Source of the DNA: Phymatolithon calcareum
Lineage: Eukaryota > Rhodophyta > Florideophyceae > Hapalidiales
Direction: 5' to 3'
Assembly (NCBI GenBank): GCA_977006965.1
Contig: OZ345371.1
Coordinates: 496,001-560,000 of the forward strand
Length of the DNA stretch: 64,000 nucleotides
Shown here: piece after piece, positions 1 through 10,589 of the stretch
How the letters are laid out: every line of letters begins with the position of its first letter
Position numbering within the stretch: position 1 is the first letter of the stretch
Notes under the pieces: model-generated
The model's database searches: none
What the model saw: the letters and a program-made list of their open reading frames with translations, nothing else
What the model was told of the DNA's origin: nothing
Made by a program: the position numbers and the translations under genes

Positions 1-484
1 GCATTTAGTGGACCGATTTCATGGATAGTACTCTACAATGTTCAATAGTGACACAACTATTTATGAAGTTGGTAACAAAATCAGTGAAACAGAATATATA
101 TAAAAGTTGACTGGGAGCTTAAGCATCAAGAAGAAAACAGGAACCACAACGAACTCTATTGAGAGGTAGTGCGGTGTACCGAATGCTGGGGATGGAGTGC
201 TCCACTCTTCGTGGACAAGCAAATAATTCAGAGAACTTTCCAGTACTATGACCGTGGAACTGATTGTATTTTACAGATCCACTTCCTTAAGGTTTTAAAT
301 CCAGCCGGGAAATCTCTGATCTCATCTTTCTCATCTGGCAGATGAAATAGCTTAACACCAAGTGGACTGAGGCTGATATTAGACACCATCATATCGCTCT
401 TCTAAAAAAGTTTGGCGAATTTGATATCGGCGAATGTCTTTAACAACAAGGTTAAACCAGTACACTTACTAACTACCGCTCCCT
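1..484. other. no gene recognised
   Basis: Only short or shadow reading frames are present and nothing in them is recognisable. The segment leads into a dispersed coding repeat that begins near 485. Confidence 0.4.
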
Positions 485-1255
485 CTCCTGTGCCGGATCC
501 ATACGGCTCCACATCGTCGAGAAATCTTAGCCTTCAAAATGCTCAGAAGGAACAAGGAGAAGGAACGTATGTATCCAAATGAAGTGCCCGAAAGAAGAAA
601 CAACCATGAATTGCAGTACACAAGGAAAGATATAGCCGCGATGGAAACCAGAGAACCTTTTGGTGAAGCTGTAAAGCATATCCAAAAAAACCAGTCTTCA
701 CAAAAACTTCGATCTAAATTTCTGGCAATGGAAGGAGACCGCATAGAATCGAAGCGGAAAAGGAAGATTCCATACGATAAGAAAAGTGAATTGCCTTCAA
801 TACTCAATTTCCACAAGGTAAAGCACTGACAACTCGCACTGCAGTGTGCCTGCGGAAGATTCCCACAGGTGTCGACAACAACTATGGTCGAAAAATTCGG
901 CACAAGAGCCAGAGAGCATATGGAGACCCTTGAAAGCAAGCTAGCATGGTACGATCTAGAAGGAGAAAAACTACTGGAAGCAGAAAAGGCGCTAGATGAG
1001 CTCTTACTATTTATCAAGACACTCAGAGAACGCATGGAGAACGAAGAAGGTCTGTATTGATTCGTATAATGCAAGGCAAAACGCGGTCGAGTCCAAGCAC
1101 CAGCAATCCTGTAGAGGACTGAGATAGGATTACTTTGAATCCTGAGTTTTCCCGTCCGCGATTCTAGTGGGCGTTTCGTGAGCTGGACAAAAGTAGGTAG
1201 CATCACAGGAAGCCTCGCCCATATCTTCGGAAGTCTGTGGGGCTTTTAAATAAAC
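485..1255 (+). repeat. dispersed coding repeat, copy 1
   Basis: This block has a diverged partner at about 37735-39015 on the same strand. Two open segments correspond between copies. The first (539-829 here) shares METREP, KHI, NQS, LRS and ESKRK blocks with the partner; the second (about 835-1060) shares GRF, STT, FG, R-HME-L and EKALD blocks. Both copies end in a similar A-rich stretch containing AATAAA (ttttaaataaacttg here, ttttaaaaataaacttg in the partner). The copies differ at many nucleotides but keep the same protein pattern, so an ancestor was probably translated. I do not recognise the protein. It could be part of a non-LTR retrotransposon or of an old host gene family. Stops lie between the two segments in copy 1. 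Confidence 0.55.
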
Positions 1256-1816
1256 TTGAATAAAAACCTTACTAGTTACCCAGTCTAGATGAGTCCGCTC
1301 GCTTGGCGGATATTTTCACGAGTGCAAAGAGACACTGGAGTGAAGGTTGCTTAGACTAAATATCTGGCATATTTTAATTAAATGTTACTAACGCATCTGC
1401 TGACGCTTGAGGCAGCTTTTCCTAGTTCCTAGAGGTTTGGGCTTGTTTCCCCATGAAGAAAGGTTTCTCCTTTCTGCTGGTTTAACACGATTCAGAAGAC
1501 CAGAATAACCCACCTCTGAACTCCTTTGGGACTTCAAAGGGGAAAAATATTCCACTGTCCTGCAGCGCTGTGATTTTACATTTGCAAACAGTCATTCCTG
1601 AAGTTTAGTTGATGAAATGATTTGGTAAGACAATATTGCCTTAAAGAGTGTACGAACATAAGACACCGAAACAGAAAACAGGCCCGATCAAGGACTCGGA
1701 CGAATCTAAGCGTCAGACGAGACATACGAGATCTATTTTCCTACGTCCAGAGTGTAAGGAAAAGGAATCAGGCATTTCTGTGATAACAGAATTGTACTGA
1801 TGCAACACCAAAGGTG
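1256..1816. other. no gene; weak repeat similarity
   Basis: No convincing gene. The part at about 1385-1560 resembles 32880-33030 in the same orientation (shared ctgctgacg followed by a similar stretch), and on the minus strand both could encode a Ser/Arg/Lys-rich peptide containing SQRSS. It is probably another old dispersed repeat. Confidence 0.3.
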
Positions 1817-1828
1817 TTCATAAGTTTT
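1817..1828 (+). repeat. target-site duplication, left copy
   Basis: TTCATAAGTTTT, identical to 3265-3276, flanks the non-LTR insertion lying between them. Confidence 0.85.
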
Positions 1829-3264
1829 CTTTCTTTCTTTCTTTATTGCAGATGACGTCAATTTTTAAGTTAACGCCTAAACTTGCTCTCGAGCAAGTTC
1901 TCTTCGTTCAAATATTGGATTATCGCTACGGGTTTCTCTCTGCACAGATCTTCTACCGTTTTGCTCCGAACTCTGCCGATGAATTTCCGTCGACTAACAG
2001 CCCGACCCGAACAATGTAGGATCATATGTTCCACAGTTTCCTTCACAACATACGGGCATTTCTTGCACATTGGGTCGTGAGGAAGTGGCTCATTCTCGTT
2101 GTGTCCATGGTGAAAGCTGGCGACGATTGGACAGCAATTAGTTATGAGCTGGTTGAGTATTACCTCAGCCCGTCTATGTGAGATGTGTAGGTCTTCCGGG
2201 AGTGTCGGGATGGTAACTGGTTTGCTTCTACAAGGCGGTTTGATAATGGATCGTGCCGCTTCCATGGTGAGAGGTACCGCTTGATGTGATAGCAGGCTTG
2301 ATTCCGAGATTCCCCGGCGCGCGAGCTCATCAGCAACCTCATTTTTCGGGACTCCGCAGTGACTCGGTATCCAAATGCCTTCTATATGAATCTCCTGTGC
2401 CATAATTTGTTCCATAAGATTCCATAGTTTCCGAACCATCTCTCCAAACATCCGCGGCTGGCCGTTGAGTGCGTCTATGCAGCTCTTGCTGTCGGTGAAC
2501 CATCGGATAGTGCTGCCGCGCAATATCGGTAGACTGGATGCTGCCTGAAATGCGTGTACGGCCGCAAACGCCTCGGCGTCGAATGAGGAGCCAACGGCCC
2601 CAGCGGACAGCCCTTCTTCCAGTATCGCTTCTTCTCCGCGCAGCACCAAAACGCCCGCACCACCGACCTGCGGTGGGATTGTACGGTACATGTCGAGTGT
2701 GTCATCATCTTCATCGCATAGGATAACGCGCTGCTTCGAGGCCGTCGGGGTCGTTTCGTAGGCATGCTCGTCCCCGTCGTCGTAGACCAAGAGGACATCC
2801 GGCGGCTTGCCGTGTCGAGCTTCAAACCGTTTCGCTGCGTCGTGGTTCTGATGTTCGGTAGAGTTGAATTTCTTCAAGGTCGCGGTGTACCAGCCTTCGT
2901 CCCATTTTACGGAGACACGTTCTCCGTGATTCAGATCCCAGACATGAGCTTGCGGTATTTCTCCCACACTTCCATCTGTCCATATTTCGATATCCGCTGT
3001 TCTCACTGCATTACGCTCCAAAATAAAGGCTTCTGTGGCTGCGCGCTTCTCCTCCGGTTCATCCTTCGCGGAAATAGGCGTTATGAAGGTAGTAAACCTG
3101 TTGCTTGAGCAATCCTTCCCGATTGGCGAGTGGAATCCCCTGCGTGGTAGAGCGAGGATCCCTTTCTCGGCCAGATAATAGGCGCTTGATTCCCGCCATG
3201 ACCCTACGTTGCGTTTTGGTTTGAGCTCGCGTGAGTGGGTTGCACGAGCCACTGGAGCCCCCGG
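1829..3264 (-). mobile_element. 5'-truncated non-LTR retrotransposon insertion
   Basis: The insertion is 1436 bp long and flanked by a perfect 12-bp direct repeat. On its coding (minus) strand it starts abruptly inside the polyprotein just upstream of the RNase H domain and ends in an (AAAG)n tail preceded by GCAATAA, seen on the plus strand as a TTTC run at 1829-1850. Truncation at the 5' end, a simple-repeat tail and a target duplication are the standard marks of target-primed reverse transcription. The same family is present at 11640-14557 with the same tail, and as a fragment at 18085-18260. Confidence 0.9.
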
Positions 3265-3303
3265 TTCATAAGTTTTGTACAGGCAGAGATAGAAAAACTC
3301 CAA
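1870..3303 (-). CDS. LINE polyprotein C-terminus: RNase H split by a Tudor-like domain
   Basis: Open frame of 477 residues. The first 13 residues come from host DNA outside the insertion, so the start codon is accidental and the natural protein is truncated. Visible parts: an RT-RNase H linker with SWRESS (about residue 35); the first RNase H strand with WTDGS (D110); then about 100 residues with GERVSVKWDEGWYTATL and VYDDGDEHAY blocks, typical of a Tudor/Agenet SH3-like fold; then RNase H resumes with GGAGVLV, FDAEAFA (Glu), FTDSKS (Asp) and IPSHCGVPKNEVADELA. A C-terminal C-x2-C..H..C zinc knuckle (CKKC, then ETVEHMILHC) follows. The RNase H acidic residues are all kept. The Tudor assignment is by pattern only and needs a profile search. 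The second copy (13140-14513) has the same arrangement. Confidence 0.85.
   Translation of the reverse strand: MEFFYLCLYKTYEPGAPVARATHSRELKPKRNVGSWRESSAYYLAEKGILALPRRGFHSPIGKDCSSNRFTTFITPISAKDEPEEKRAATEAFILERNAVRTADIEIWTDGSVGEIPQAHVWDLNHGERVSVKWDEGWYTATLKKFNSTEHQNHDAAKRFEARHGKPPDVLLVYDDGDEHAYETTPTASKQRVILCDEDDDTLDMYRTIPPQVGGAGVLVLRGEEAILEEGLSAGAVGSSFDAEAFAAVHAFQAASSLPILRGSTIRWFTDSKSCIDALNGQPRMFGEMVRKLWNLMEQIMAQEIHIEGIWIPSHCGVPKNEVADELARRGISESSLLSHQAVPLTMEAARSIIKPPCRSKPVTIPTLPEDLHISHRRAEVILNQLITNCCPIVASFHHGHNENEPLPHDPMCKKCPYVVKETVEHMILHCSGRAVSRRKFIGRVRSKTVEDLCREKPVAIIQYLNEENLLESKFRR
3265..3276 (+). repeat. target-site duplication, right copy
   Basis: Identical to 1817-1828. It marks the 5' (truncated) end of the non-LTR insertion. 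Confidence 0.85.
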
Positions 3304-6300
3304 TATTGCAAATGGCAGTAGGCGAGTTTCAAGGAATGTTCAAATCAAAACAGATGAAAGAAGGACAAAGTATTCACGGTCTTTTCGCTGCATACAAGCT
3401 AAAAATTCGGGTGAAGATCTGAGATCAAATATCAATTTGCAACCACCGGACTTCATAGCAAGTTATCTAGCGAAAAGAGCCAGGCAGGAATCAATGAACA
3501 TTATTGTCAAAATTCACTACATTCAGCTCTCTCTTACAGTATGGTATCACAAAATGCACTGCGGGTCCAATTCAGTTTTGGCATGCTTGGTAGTTAGCAC
3601 AGTTAATAGTTTTTAAGTCATCTGATTACATTGCTATCATCAAGAACGCAAAATTTTTTTAAGTTCTCTTACTCAAGTTTCGAGCATAGAATGCAGCTTG
3701 TTCCTTAACTCTGCGCAAAAATTGTTAAAAACTTAATATACATATCTATATACATCTAGTGGCGGGACAGTCCTCCTGATTATTGATATCCTAAGATTAC
3801 CAAGGCTTATAGTTAGTTCTGGTCATGTCGCAGTAACGGCCAAGTGTCGAATACTAGCAATATTATTATTGGTTGTACTTCATTATGCAATCAGGCTTAC
3901 GTGTTCGCTTGGTAGAGCATAATATTTTCTTGGAGTACTTTCATCACTACCCGATACCTGTAGATGATTACACGCAACAAGTAGGTTGCGATCGCAAGCC
4001 CAGGGATGGGTATAAATTGCGCTGGCGACTAGCGTCAGAGAGAGACGGGGGCGCAAGAAGATAAACAGAACACAACAAAGGACCTGCAGATCAGGTAAGC
4101 CATTATTCCAAAGAAGACTGAAACTCCTACGCGTGCCGCATAAGGAGACGGCCGAGATCTCTTACCCTTCACATTCGTGGAAGGGGACTTAAGACGTAGC
4201 ACCCGACGGTGACGTCCTATGTTATGGTGATGCGATTGGGACCGACGTCCATTGCAAGCCAGTGATCGATTAATTAACAACGGCAACGGCTAAAACAACA
4301 TCGACAATCCCCCATGGATATAGTGCTCTGTTCCAAATTCTGGCCACTGAATAACTGATACAATTTTGGGTGCTTGCTTGCCACTACGTGGTTTGCATCT
4401 GTATGCGTACTCACTTCTTGGCGAGCAGCAGGGACGGTCAGCTGGTCCCCTGGCTTATGGTGCTCCTTTTCATCCATATAAATTCTTGACACACGACAAA
4501 AAAGTCTAAAAAGCGATTTTAAACGGTATTGGGGCTCTTGCGGGAAGACAGCACAGTCTAGTTGGGCGACCAGAGGAAGCCGTGTTGAATCATCGGAGTC
4601 TCGGTCAGTACTCATTTCATCGTCAGAAGACTCTTTGGTGGAGAAGCCAAGGCCCAATAATCTGTCGAGAGCAGTGGCAATCAATGTATTTTCAGTTCCA
4701 GAGGTCGAGGAGCCTAGTGAGTGAGTCTTTTCTATTGCATCCCAAATCATGAAGTTTGATTGCTCTGTATTGCGCGAAATGTGTATCGCGCACTTATTTT
4801 GCGAAGAAAACCAATGGGAGGCTAGATATTTTTCTTTTAAGTCGGTACTTGGTAATCTCGGGACAGGTTTTCAGTCATAAAATGAACGTGAACCTAGTAA
4901 ATACACGGTATAGAATTTTAGTTCGGAGCCCCAACTTTACTGGGCAATCTGGTTTTCATTCTATCCTTGTAAGGTAAAATGTGTAGTGCCATATTGGCAA
5001 AATTCTAAGAAAACTATATATCGACAGGCTCTGACCGCAAAGTACAGGTCTGTAGCGAACACGGAGACATGAAGATCAAGAATCATAGTGCTCAAACCAC
5101 CTCCGTACTCATCAAACCATGACTCCAATACACTCGTCATCCACGAGTCATCTAAACTCACCGAACAATCAGCTTTCATCGAAAATCTTCGAATATTCAA
5201 GTTCCATCACCGCCTTGCACGTTGTGTGTGTGTTTTCGTTCCTTCGATCCAATCATCAGCAACTCTGTCTTCATCGGATGTGAAATTAAATTGACTTGGC
5301 CCTAATATAACTGGACAGTATCTGTAAGCAGTATACGAAAAGCAGGCAGATGATAAATAACTACAGTAGTCGTGGAGCATGAACTACCTGGTTACCTTTT
5401 CCTTCTCAGGCCAAACATGTCTTCTCATCAACTGTGCTGAAGGAACCTATTTCGCACTAGCTTCATCTGCAAACTACGATATCTGCGGGCAGTGCTGTTG
5501 TCCACATTTCATATTGACAACATGTTGTAATGTTGGAAGCAGAGATACTGCAAAATGATATTTCCCTGTCCCCTGTATAAAATTATATAGAGTATCAGAG
5601 CTTATTGCATTTCTATCCATGGGAAAGTTGTGCTTCAATAGCTTCCAATAGAGATCTATCGCGAGGAGAGTACGAGTCTTCCTAATCTCGCACAGAGCAG
5701 AGCAAGACACGTTTCGAATAATTTCTCCATGAGGTATGGAGATTATTAATTGCCTTACGCACGGCCAACAGCAACATGCTATCGAAAAATCGTTCCAACA
5801 CTCCACGTCTCGTGCATTTCTATCTCCAATTTTCCATGCCGTTTTTTGGATGAAGAGAAAGAACGTTGATTTAACTTCGGTAAATTATCGTTAAGGTGGA
5901 CAAATTCCACGTCTGCGTGCTGATGAAGGTCAATTTTCAAGTGATCCCGGCACCATAGTGTTACTACTCGAGCTGATTTGTTCAAATCAAACAATGACTG
6001 TTGCTTGGCCTCTTGAAGGTCGCGTACGTCACGGTCGAGCAATTCCGAGGATCGTCTGCTAGCTGAAGCAGCACGTGGAGAGCCATGCCGCACTTCCATT
6101 CGGGGACTGCATCAAGTTCAAAAGCCTTGGCGCGACGGCAATGAGATTCCTATATTAAGGTTAACATATTGGTTGGATCCGGCCTGTAAGAGTCAAAAAC
6201 TCACAGTCATTGATGAATGTACGTGGAGCGCATAAAAGGGAAGATCTATCAGAATTTAAGTTTTGGTTAGTGCCGCTTCGGATCGCAAATTTAAAAGCCC

Positions 6301-6559
6301 AGGGAGGATGTGACTCATAGCATAATTCGAACCGCGGATAGAGACTATTTCGAATATAGGAATGGAGGTTATTAGGAAATCTTCAATGCTGATAGGGGAT
6401 GGATAAGGATTTATATAAAGCTCCCAATGCATCATTTAGGAGTAACAGAGCAAGCTATTCAAACGGTTTTCTAGTCTAGCGTAGTCCGATCAATCATGGC
6501 CTTCTTGATTCGTATTTCTCTACTGATGATTAAATGGATTGGTGCGCAACCAGCTCAGT
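3277..6559. other. 3.3 kb without a recognisable gene
   Basis: AT-rich, with scattered short frames. The most gene-like is a minus-strand frame of 158 codons at 4274-4750, which has a Ser/Asp-rich stretch in the middle but no known motif. Minus-strand frames at 5779-6099 and 5474-5806 could be exons of one gene, yet I see no shared domain and no convincing splice signals. I do not call them as genes. Confidence 0.35.
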
Positions 6560-7400
6560 TACCGCTGTGATATCAAAGGACGCAACCAGTATTGATTTTC
6601 TCCGCGATGGCGCTTGGCAGTTTCGTCGATTCAATGAAGATCATAACTGATCTTCCTTTTTTGTCATGTGGCCATAATTTGAATCTTTCTCTTCTTCGGT
6701 TCTTCTTCGTTACTGGTCCCTGTTCCGCTTTTGTAAGGCTTTCTCAAGCCGCCATATTCCTTTAGACCCTCAGCATCCTTCGTTTCTAAGATAGTCCCAA
6801 TCTATAAGGCCGGTGAAATAAACGAACGGAAAAGCTATGGACCAATTTCCCAACTTAGCCATGTCCGAAATATCATTGAATGGCACCGGACAAACTGATG
6901 CGACGATATTACAAGTTTCGTGTCTCCCAATTAGGATCTCAGAAATATAAAGGGACTAAGCTCGCCCTTCAGCATGCAGAAGCTCTCCGTCAGCAATGCC
7001 ATAGTTATGTCGCATTCCTTGATTTGAAGACGGCGTATGACTCGATCCCGAGAGATTTGCTCGCAAAAAGGATAAAAAAGGGAGTGGTTCACGGTGGACG
7101 AAAGTTTGGCTCAAGGTTCTCCCTTAAGCCCGTGCCCCTGCAATATATTTATGGACACATTTGTAGAATCAGAAATTGAAACCCCAGCCCGAATGTCGTC
7201 CAGAATCCTACGCAACCGTGTGCACCTTTGGGTGCCAAGATCGCCATCTGAAAATACGACGGGTCGCACGGGTTCCGCTTCCACGCAGTGCGGCTGGACC
7301 ATGAGATTCAATAAGAACCTCATGGACAAAATGGAACTCACATCGGAACTTTGTTTGGAAATTTTGAATCCAGTTTGGATTTCTCATACATTGGCATCTT
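6560..7400 (+). pseudogene. non-LTR reverse transcriptase remnant
   Basis: Broken RT domain spread over several frames. Recognisable pieces in order are FLRDG (about 6595), VPIYKAGE followed by a YGPIS block (about 6795-6860; compare the PIYK..RPIS motif of LINE RT), AFLDLKTAYDSIPRDLL (about 7010-7065, the RT motif A region) and LAQGSPLSP-x5-FMDTF (about 7105-7165, the B region). The FADD/YADD catalytic box is not visible, so a deletion or heavy decay is likely. It lies immediately upstream of an endonuclease-bearing 5' half of a LINE on the same strand. That is the reverse of the usual endonuclease-then-RT order, so these are two abutting fragments rather than one element. Confidence 0.7.
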
Positions 7401-7409
7401 CCAGCCAAA

Positions 7410-8560
7410 AAGAAAAGTGGTCACCGTCAAGCGTCATTACCCTCCTCCGCGGTAGAGATGTCGAGACGAATCCAGGACCGTTGCGCATACTCCAACTCAA
7501 TTGCCGGTCAATAAGGAAACAAGGGCGCGCTGCCCAGATTTCCAATCTGGGAAGAGACTCTAAAGCGGACGTTTTGCTCCTCTCTTAAACTTGGCTTCGC
7601 CATGGCGACGATGCACCGCGAGTCTCCGGATTCGGCCTGGTCAATCGAGCAGACAGGAAGGAAGTAACTGTCCGTGGCGGCGGCGTAATTACCTATGAGC
7701 GCCTTGGGCTAGCGGTAACAAATCGAGGCACGAAGCTGGGATATAATGCAGAAGTGGAGGAACTGGAGGTACGGGTGGGAGATTCTGGAAAACGGTCCAT
7801 TTCAATATCGCACTTCTAGGTTTCACCAGACTGCGCTACGCGATTTGATTGGAAATCGATGCGGCGAGACGCATTAATCTTCGGTGACTGTAACATCCAC
7901 GGACCTTGGGGTGTAGAACGGTACGATCCTGCATCATCGAAACAGTTGGCGGAGTACTTGGAAACCACAGGTCTAATCGTCCTAAATGACGGGAGTCCAA
8001 CACTATTCACACCTACCGGACCATCCGCAGTTTACATCGCGGCTTTCCAGCAGAGTTTGCTAAGGAATGCCAATGGAGGGTTCTGCTCGCTACGTTCAGT
8101 GACCACCTGCCTTGCTTGACTACCGTTAAACCTTTAACACAGTCGCGTAAACGATTTGGTCGTGCTCGCTGGTCTCTGAAAAAGGCAGACTGGGCCATTC
8201 TTGCTGGCGCACGACATGCAATCCCGCACGGAAACCTGCGAGGAAAAATATGGTGGAATGACGCAGCTGCTACAGCAGCTAAGGAACGGAACGGAAGGAA
8301 GCGGCAGAAGAGTACGCTCGAAACCCGACAACGGAGGCATTTTCCGTACTGGCTGAGGTTCGGAAGAACACTGATATTGTCATTGCGGCAGCAAAACGAG
8401 AGTGTTGGAAGGATCACGTTTCCACAATCAATGCCGACAAGAAAGGATGGCGGCTCCTGGCGGCCATCGAAGGTATGCACCAGAGGATGCGGGAAATACA
8501 GATATCGCATTTTTACAACGGAATTCACTGCATGATTGGAGCCTCTCAGGGCTGGAGGTG
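7410..8560 (+). pseudogene. LINE 5' half: 2A-like peptide plus AP endonuclease
   Basis: After a 2A-like motif (7457-7480) comes LRILQLNCRSIRK, the first strand of an apurinic-type LINE endonuclease. The frame then reaches LLLS followed by TAA (7586-7588) and TWL: the stop sits exactly where the family has the catalytic Glu of its SETWL motif. Further on, GDCNIHGPWG (about 7880-7910) is the GD-x-N-x-H catalytic motif. After another frame change the linker towards RT is seen (RSRKRFGRARW-type text near 8145, GWRLLAAIEGMHQ near 8450-8490). Several frameshifts and the lost Glu make this non-functional. Endonucleases of this kind nick the target DNA in CR1/L2/Jockey-type LINEs. The fragment ends near 8560, just before an unrelated minus-strand gene. 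Confidence 0.75.
7436..7480 (+). other. 2A-like ribosome-skipping peptide
   Basis: Translation reads ITLLRGRDVETNPGP, followed by Leu. The D-V-E-x-N-P-G-P core (7457-7480) matches the 2A consensus exactly, with a hydrophobic LL pair upstream; the residue before Asp is Arg rather than the common Gly. In known 2A peptides the ribosome fails to form the Gly-Pro bond and restarts, giving two proteins from one frame. 2A-like sequences at the N-side of the endonuclease are known in some trypanosome and animal LINEs. Activity here is inferred, and the host frame is a pseudogene. Confidence 0.75.
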
Positions 8561-8596
8561 GTACGTGTAACACAAATTATGTTTATTACTGTACCT

Positions 8597-9566
8597 TTAC
8601 GCAGTTCTAAACATGGTAGCAGCTTCTTTCTCAGCTAAATAGTTAGATTCGGGTGCCTGTAGCGTTATGTACAGCACGACCTCCTTACTCGTTGCCCACG
8701 AGAGGTAGGAAGTGCAGCGCTTGACAATGCTCAGCTCATTTTTTACCTTGAACGGGAGCTTCAAATGGAATGTAGAGACGATAGGTTGATCATTTGAAGA
8801 GCGGAGACAACGAAAAAACGAGCGAAACGAAATCAGACGAGGATGGTTAGAAAGGAAAGAACTGTCGGAAGCCATCCACGACCGGTGCAAGTAGAGCATG
8901 TCAGTGATTTCCTCCGGCCAGAGAACTGACACTTCAAGCACACGACCGCCACTAATGACACGGACGTCGTGATCTTTCTTACGAGCACATAGTCCAGAGG
9001 GCATTAGAATCGCTACAGATACACGCTTGTCCTCATTTTCGTCCTCCCATTGCCCCATTATGTGAAGGGGGCGGAATGTCAGGTCATTTTCGTCGCCGGG
9101 GCCGCCAGACCCACTGGTGGACTCGCCGTAGTCGTCACTGGTATCGACGGCAGCGACATCGGACGCTACCTGCGACGGACCGGCGGGGAGGGCCGGTGTG
9201 CACATGCAGTTGAGGCCATCGGCTAAGATAGGCTTCAAGAATCCTGGAGTTATCCCGCCCGCCGCACTCACTGAAACGAGAGTTAGAAAAAAGTGAAAAA
9301 TAGTGGAAAAATGATAAAAAGGACAGAAATAAAATACCAACCTGGCGCCCTGGATCTATGGGTTTAACCCTTCCATACTCTTCGCGCATCTCACGAACCT
9401 TTTTGCGCCAAGTGCTGCCTGGGATCTCGTCGAAGACGGGATCAAACTTCTTGATCACGGCCGGCTGCAGCGGTGTCCCGTCGGGTCGCATATCGCGGCG
9501 GGCGGCAACTATGCCGCGCAAGGCATTGTCGGCGAGCTCGTACTTGCGCTTCTTCTCTCGAGGCAT
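8597..9566 (-). CDS. unrecognised two-exon protein
   Basis: Exon 1 is 9338-9566 and exon 2 is 8597-9270, joined by a 67-bp intron with GTATTT donor and a TTTCAG acceptor. The join keeps frame and gives about 300 residues. The start is the ATG at 9566 (MPREKKRKYELADNAL). The N-terminal 75 residues are basic, with FDPVFDEIPGSTWRKKVREMREEY, a helical-looking block. A low-complexity acidic/Gly-Ser linker follows (about residues 100-135). A globular C-terminal half begins with RPLHIMGQWEDENEDKRVSV and LMPSGLCARK and continues with WPEEITDMLYLHRSW and LYITLQAPESN. I do not recognise the family. It could be a lineage-specific host protein or the accessory protein of a DNA transposon. No stop or frameshift is seen. 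Confidence 0.6.
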
Positions 9567-10589
9567 TTTCGCGGCTAGTGATGCCCTGCGAAGTGGTACA
9601 CCCACACGGTAGTATTAGTAGTACTACTAGTGCCATCAATTGTGCTAGTACATTAAACGCTTCGTCTCAATTATCTGTGGAACGGCGCTACAAATAATTG
9701 ATACATTCCTAAAATATGAAACACTTCATATTCAATATCACAGTGATTCTCAATGGCCGGAGAACCACAGAGATGTTGAGTATTACTGAAATCAGAATGC
9801 TTTGTTCTGTACTCGATTCTGTAGTACGTACAGACTGACATTTTACTTTCTGGATAGAATTCGAAACGTGCTTGTGCGATTAAGCACCTGTTTTGACATT
9901 GGAAGGCAAACTTTAGAGCCTGTTCTATGCAGGATGTGGGCAATAACAGCACCTAACGCACTGTTTGTGGCATGAATATACTGCAGTCTATACATGAACA
10001 CCAAGAACAATAAGTTTAGGCTACCACAGTATCTGTTATCTTCTGTTAAAAACGGCTTAAACGGCCCAAAATGGCCGATTCTGATAAAGTTTCAGTGTTG
10101 CTATGGCATAGTGTAGACGTTTGTAAAGTACGATTTTAGTGTCATTAGAACGGCAATGAAATGAACAATCTGATTAAGCAAGGCAATGCAGTCCTAAATA
10201 TAGTTTGGCCCGTAGAACAGCGCATAAGTGCAGCTATAGCGCTATGCAGAAGTGAGCGCTCCCCCGCCACCCGGAACGGATGTACCGGACACGCGAGGCA
10301 ACTTTGTAATCCTTTTCAAAACCATAGCTTATGCCTCACGTTTTCTTACATTTTGTACCAACACTTACTGATATTAGCGCTACAATAGCGCTACAGTGGT
10401 GCTACATACTGCTCACAGCCGTCAGTGATCGATGTTATTACACTTTGTCAAAAATCATATGAAATATAGAGTTAAAAGTTGCATACTATTTGTTTCATAT
10501 ACGTGCAGCTCGATCTCGAAGTTCATCTCAATATGAAAAATAGTTATTGCAATTTGAGTACATAGTAACAGGCACGGAGCGCTAGTACC
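9567..10589. other. about 1 kb without a gene
   Basis: Only short frames. Around 10230-10400 the palindromic word TAGCGCTA and close variants recur (ctatagcgctatg, ttagcgctacaatagcgctacag), which could be subterminal repeats of the transposase pseudogene that follows. No clear terminal inverted repeat was found. Confidence 0.35.

Noticed and set aside
469-1206. 245-codon minus-strand open frame
   Set aside because: It runs antisense through both conserved segments of the dispersed coding repeat; composition is Ser/Phe/Leu-rich shadow text without a motif.
8013-8573. 186-codon minus-strand frame
   Set aside because: Antisense to the LINE endonuclease-RT linker, which has recognisable family text on the plus strand.
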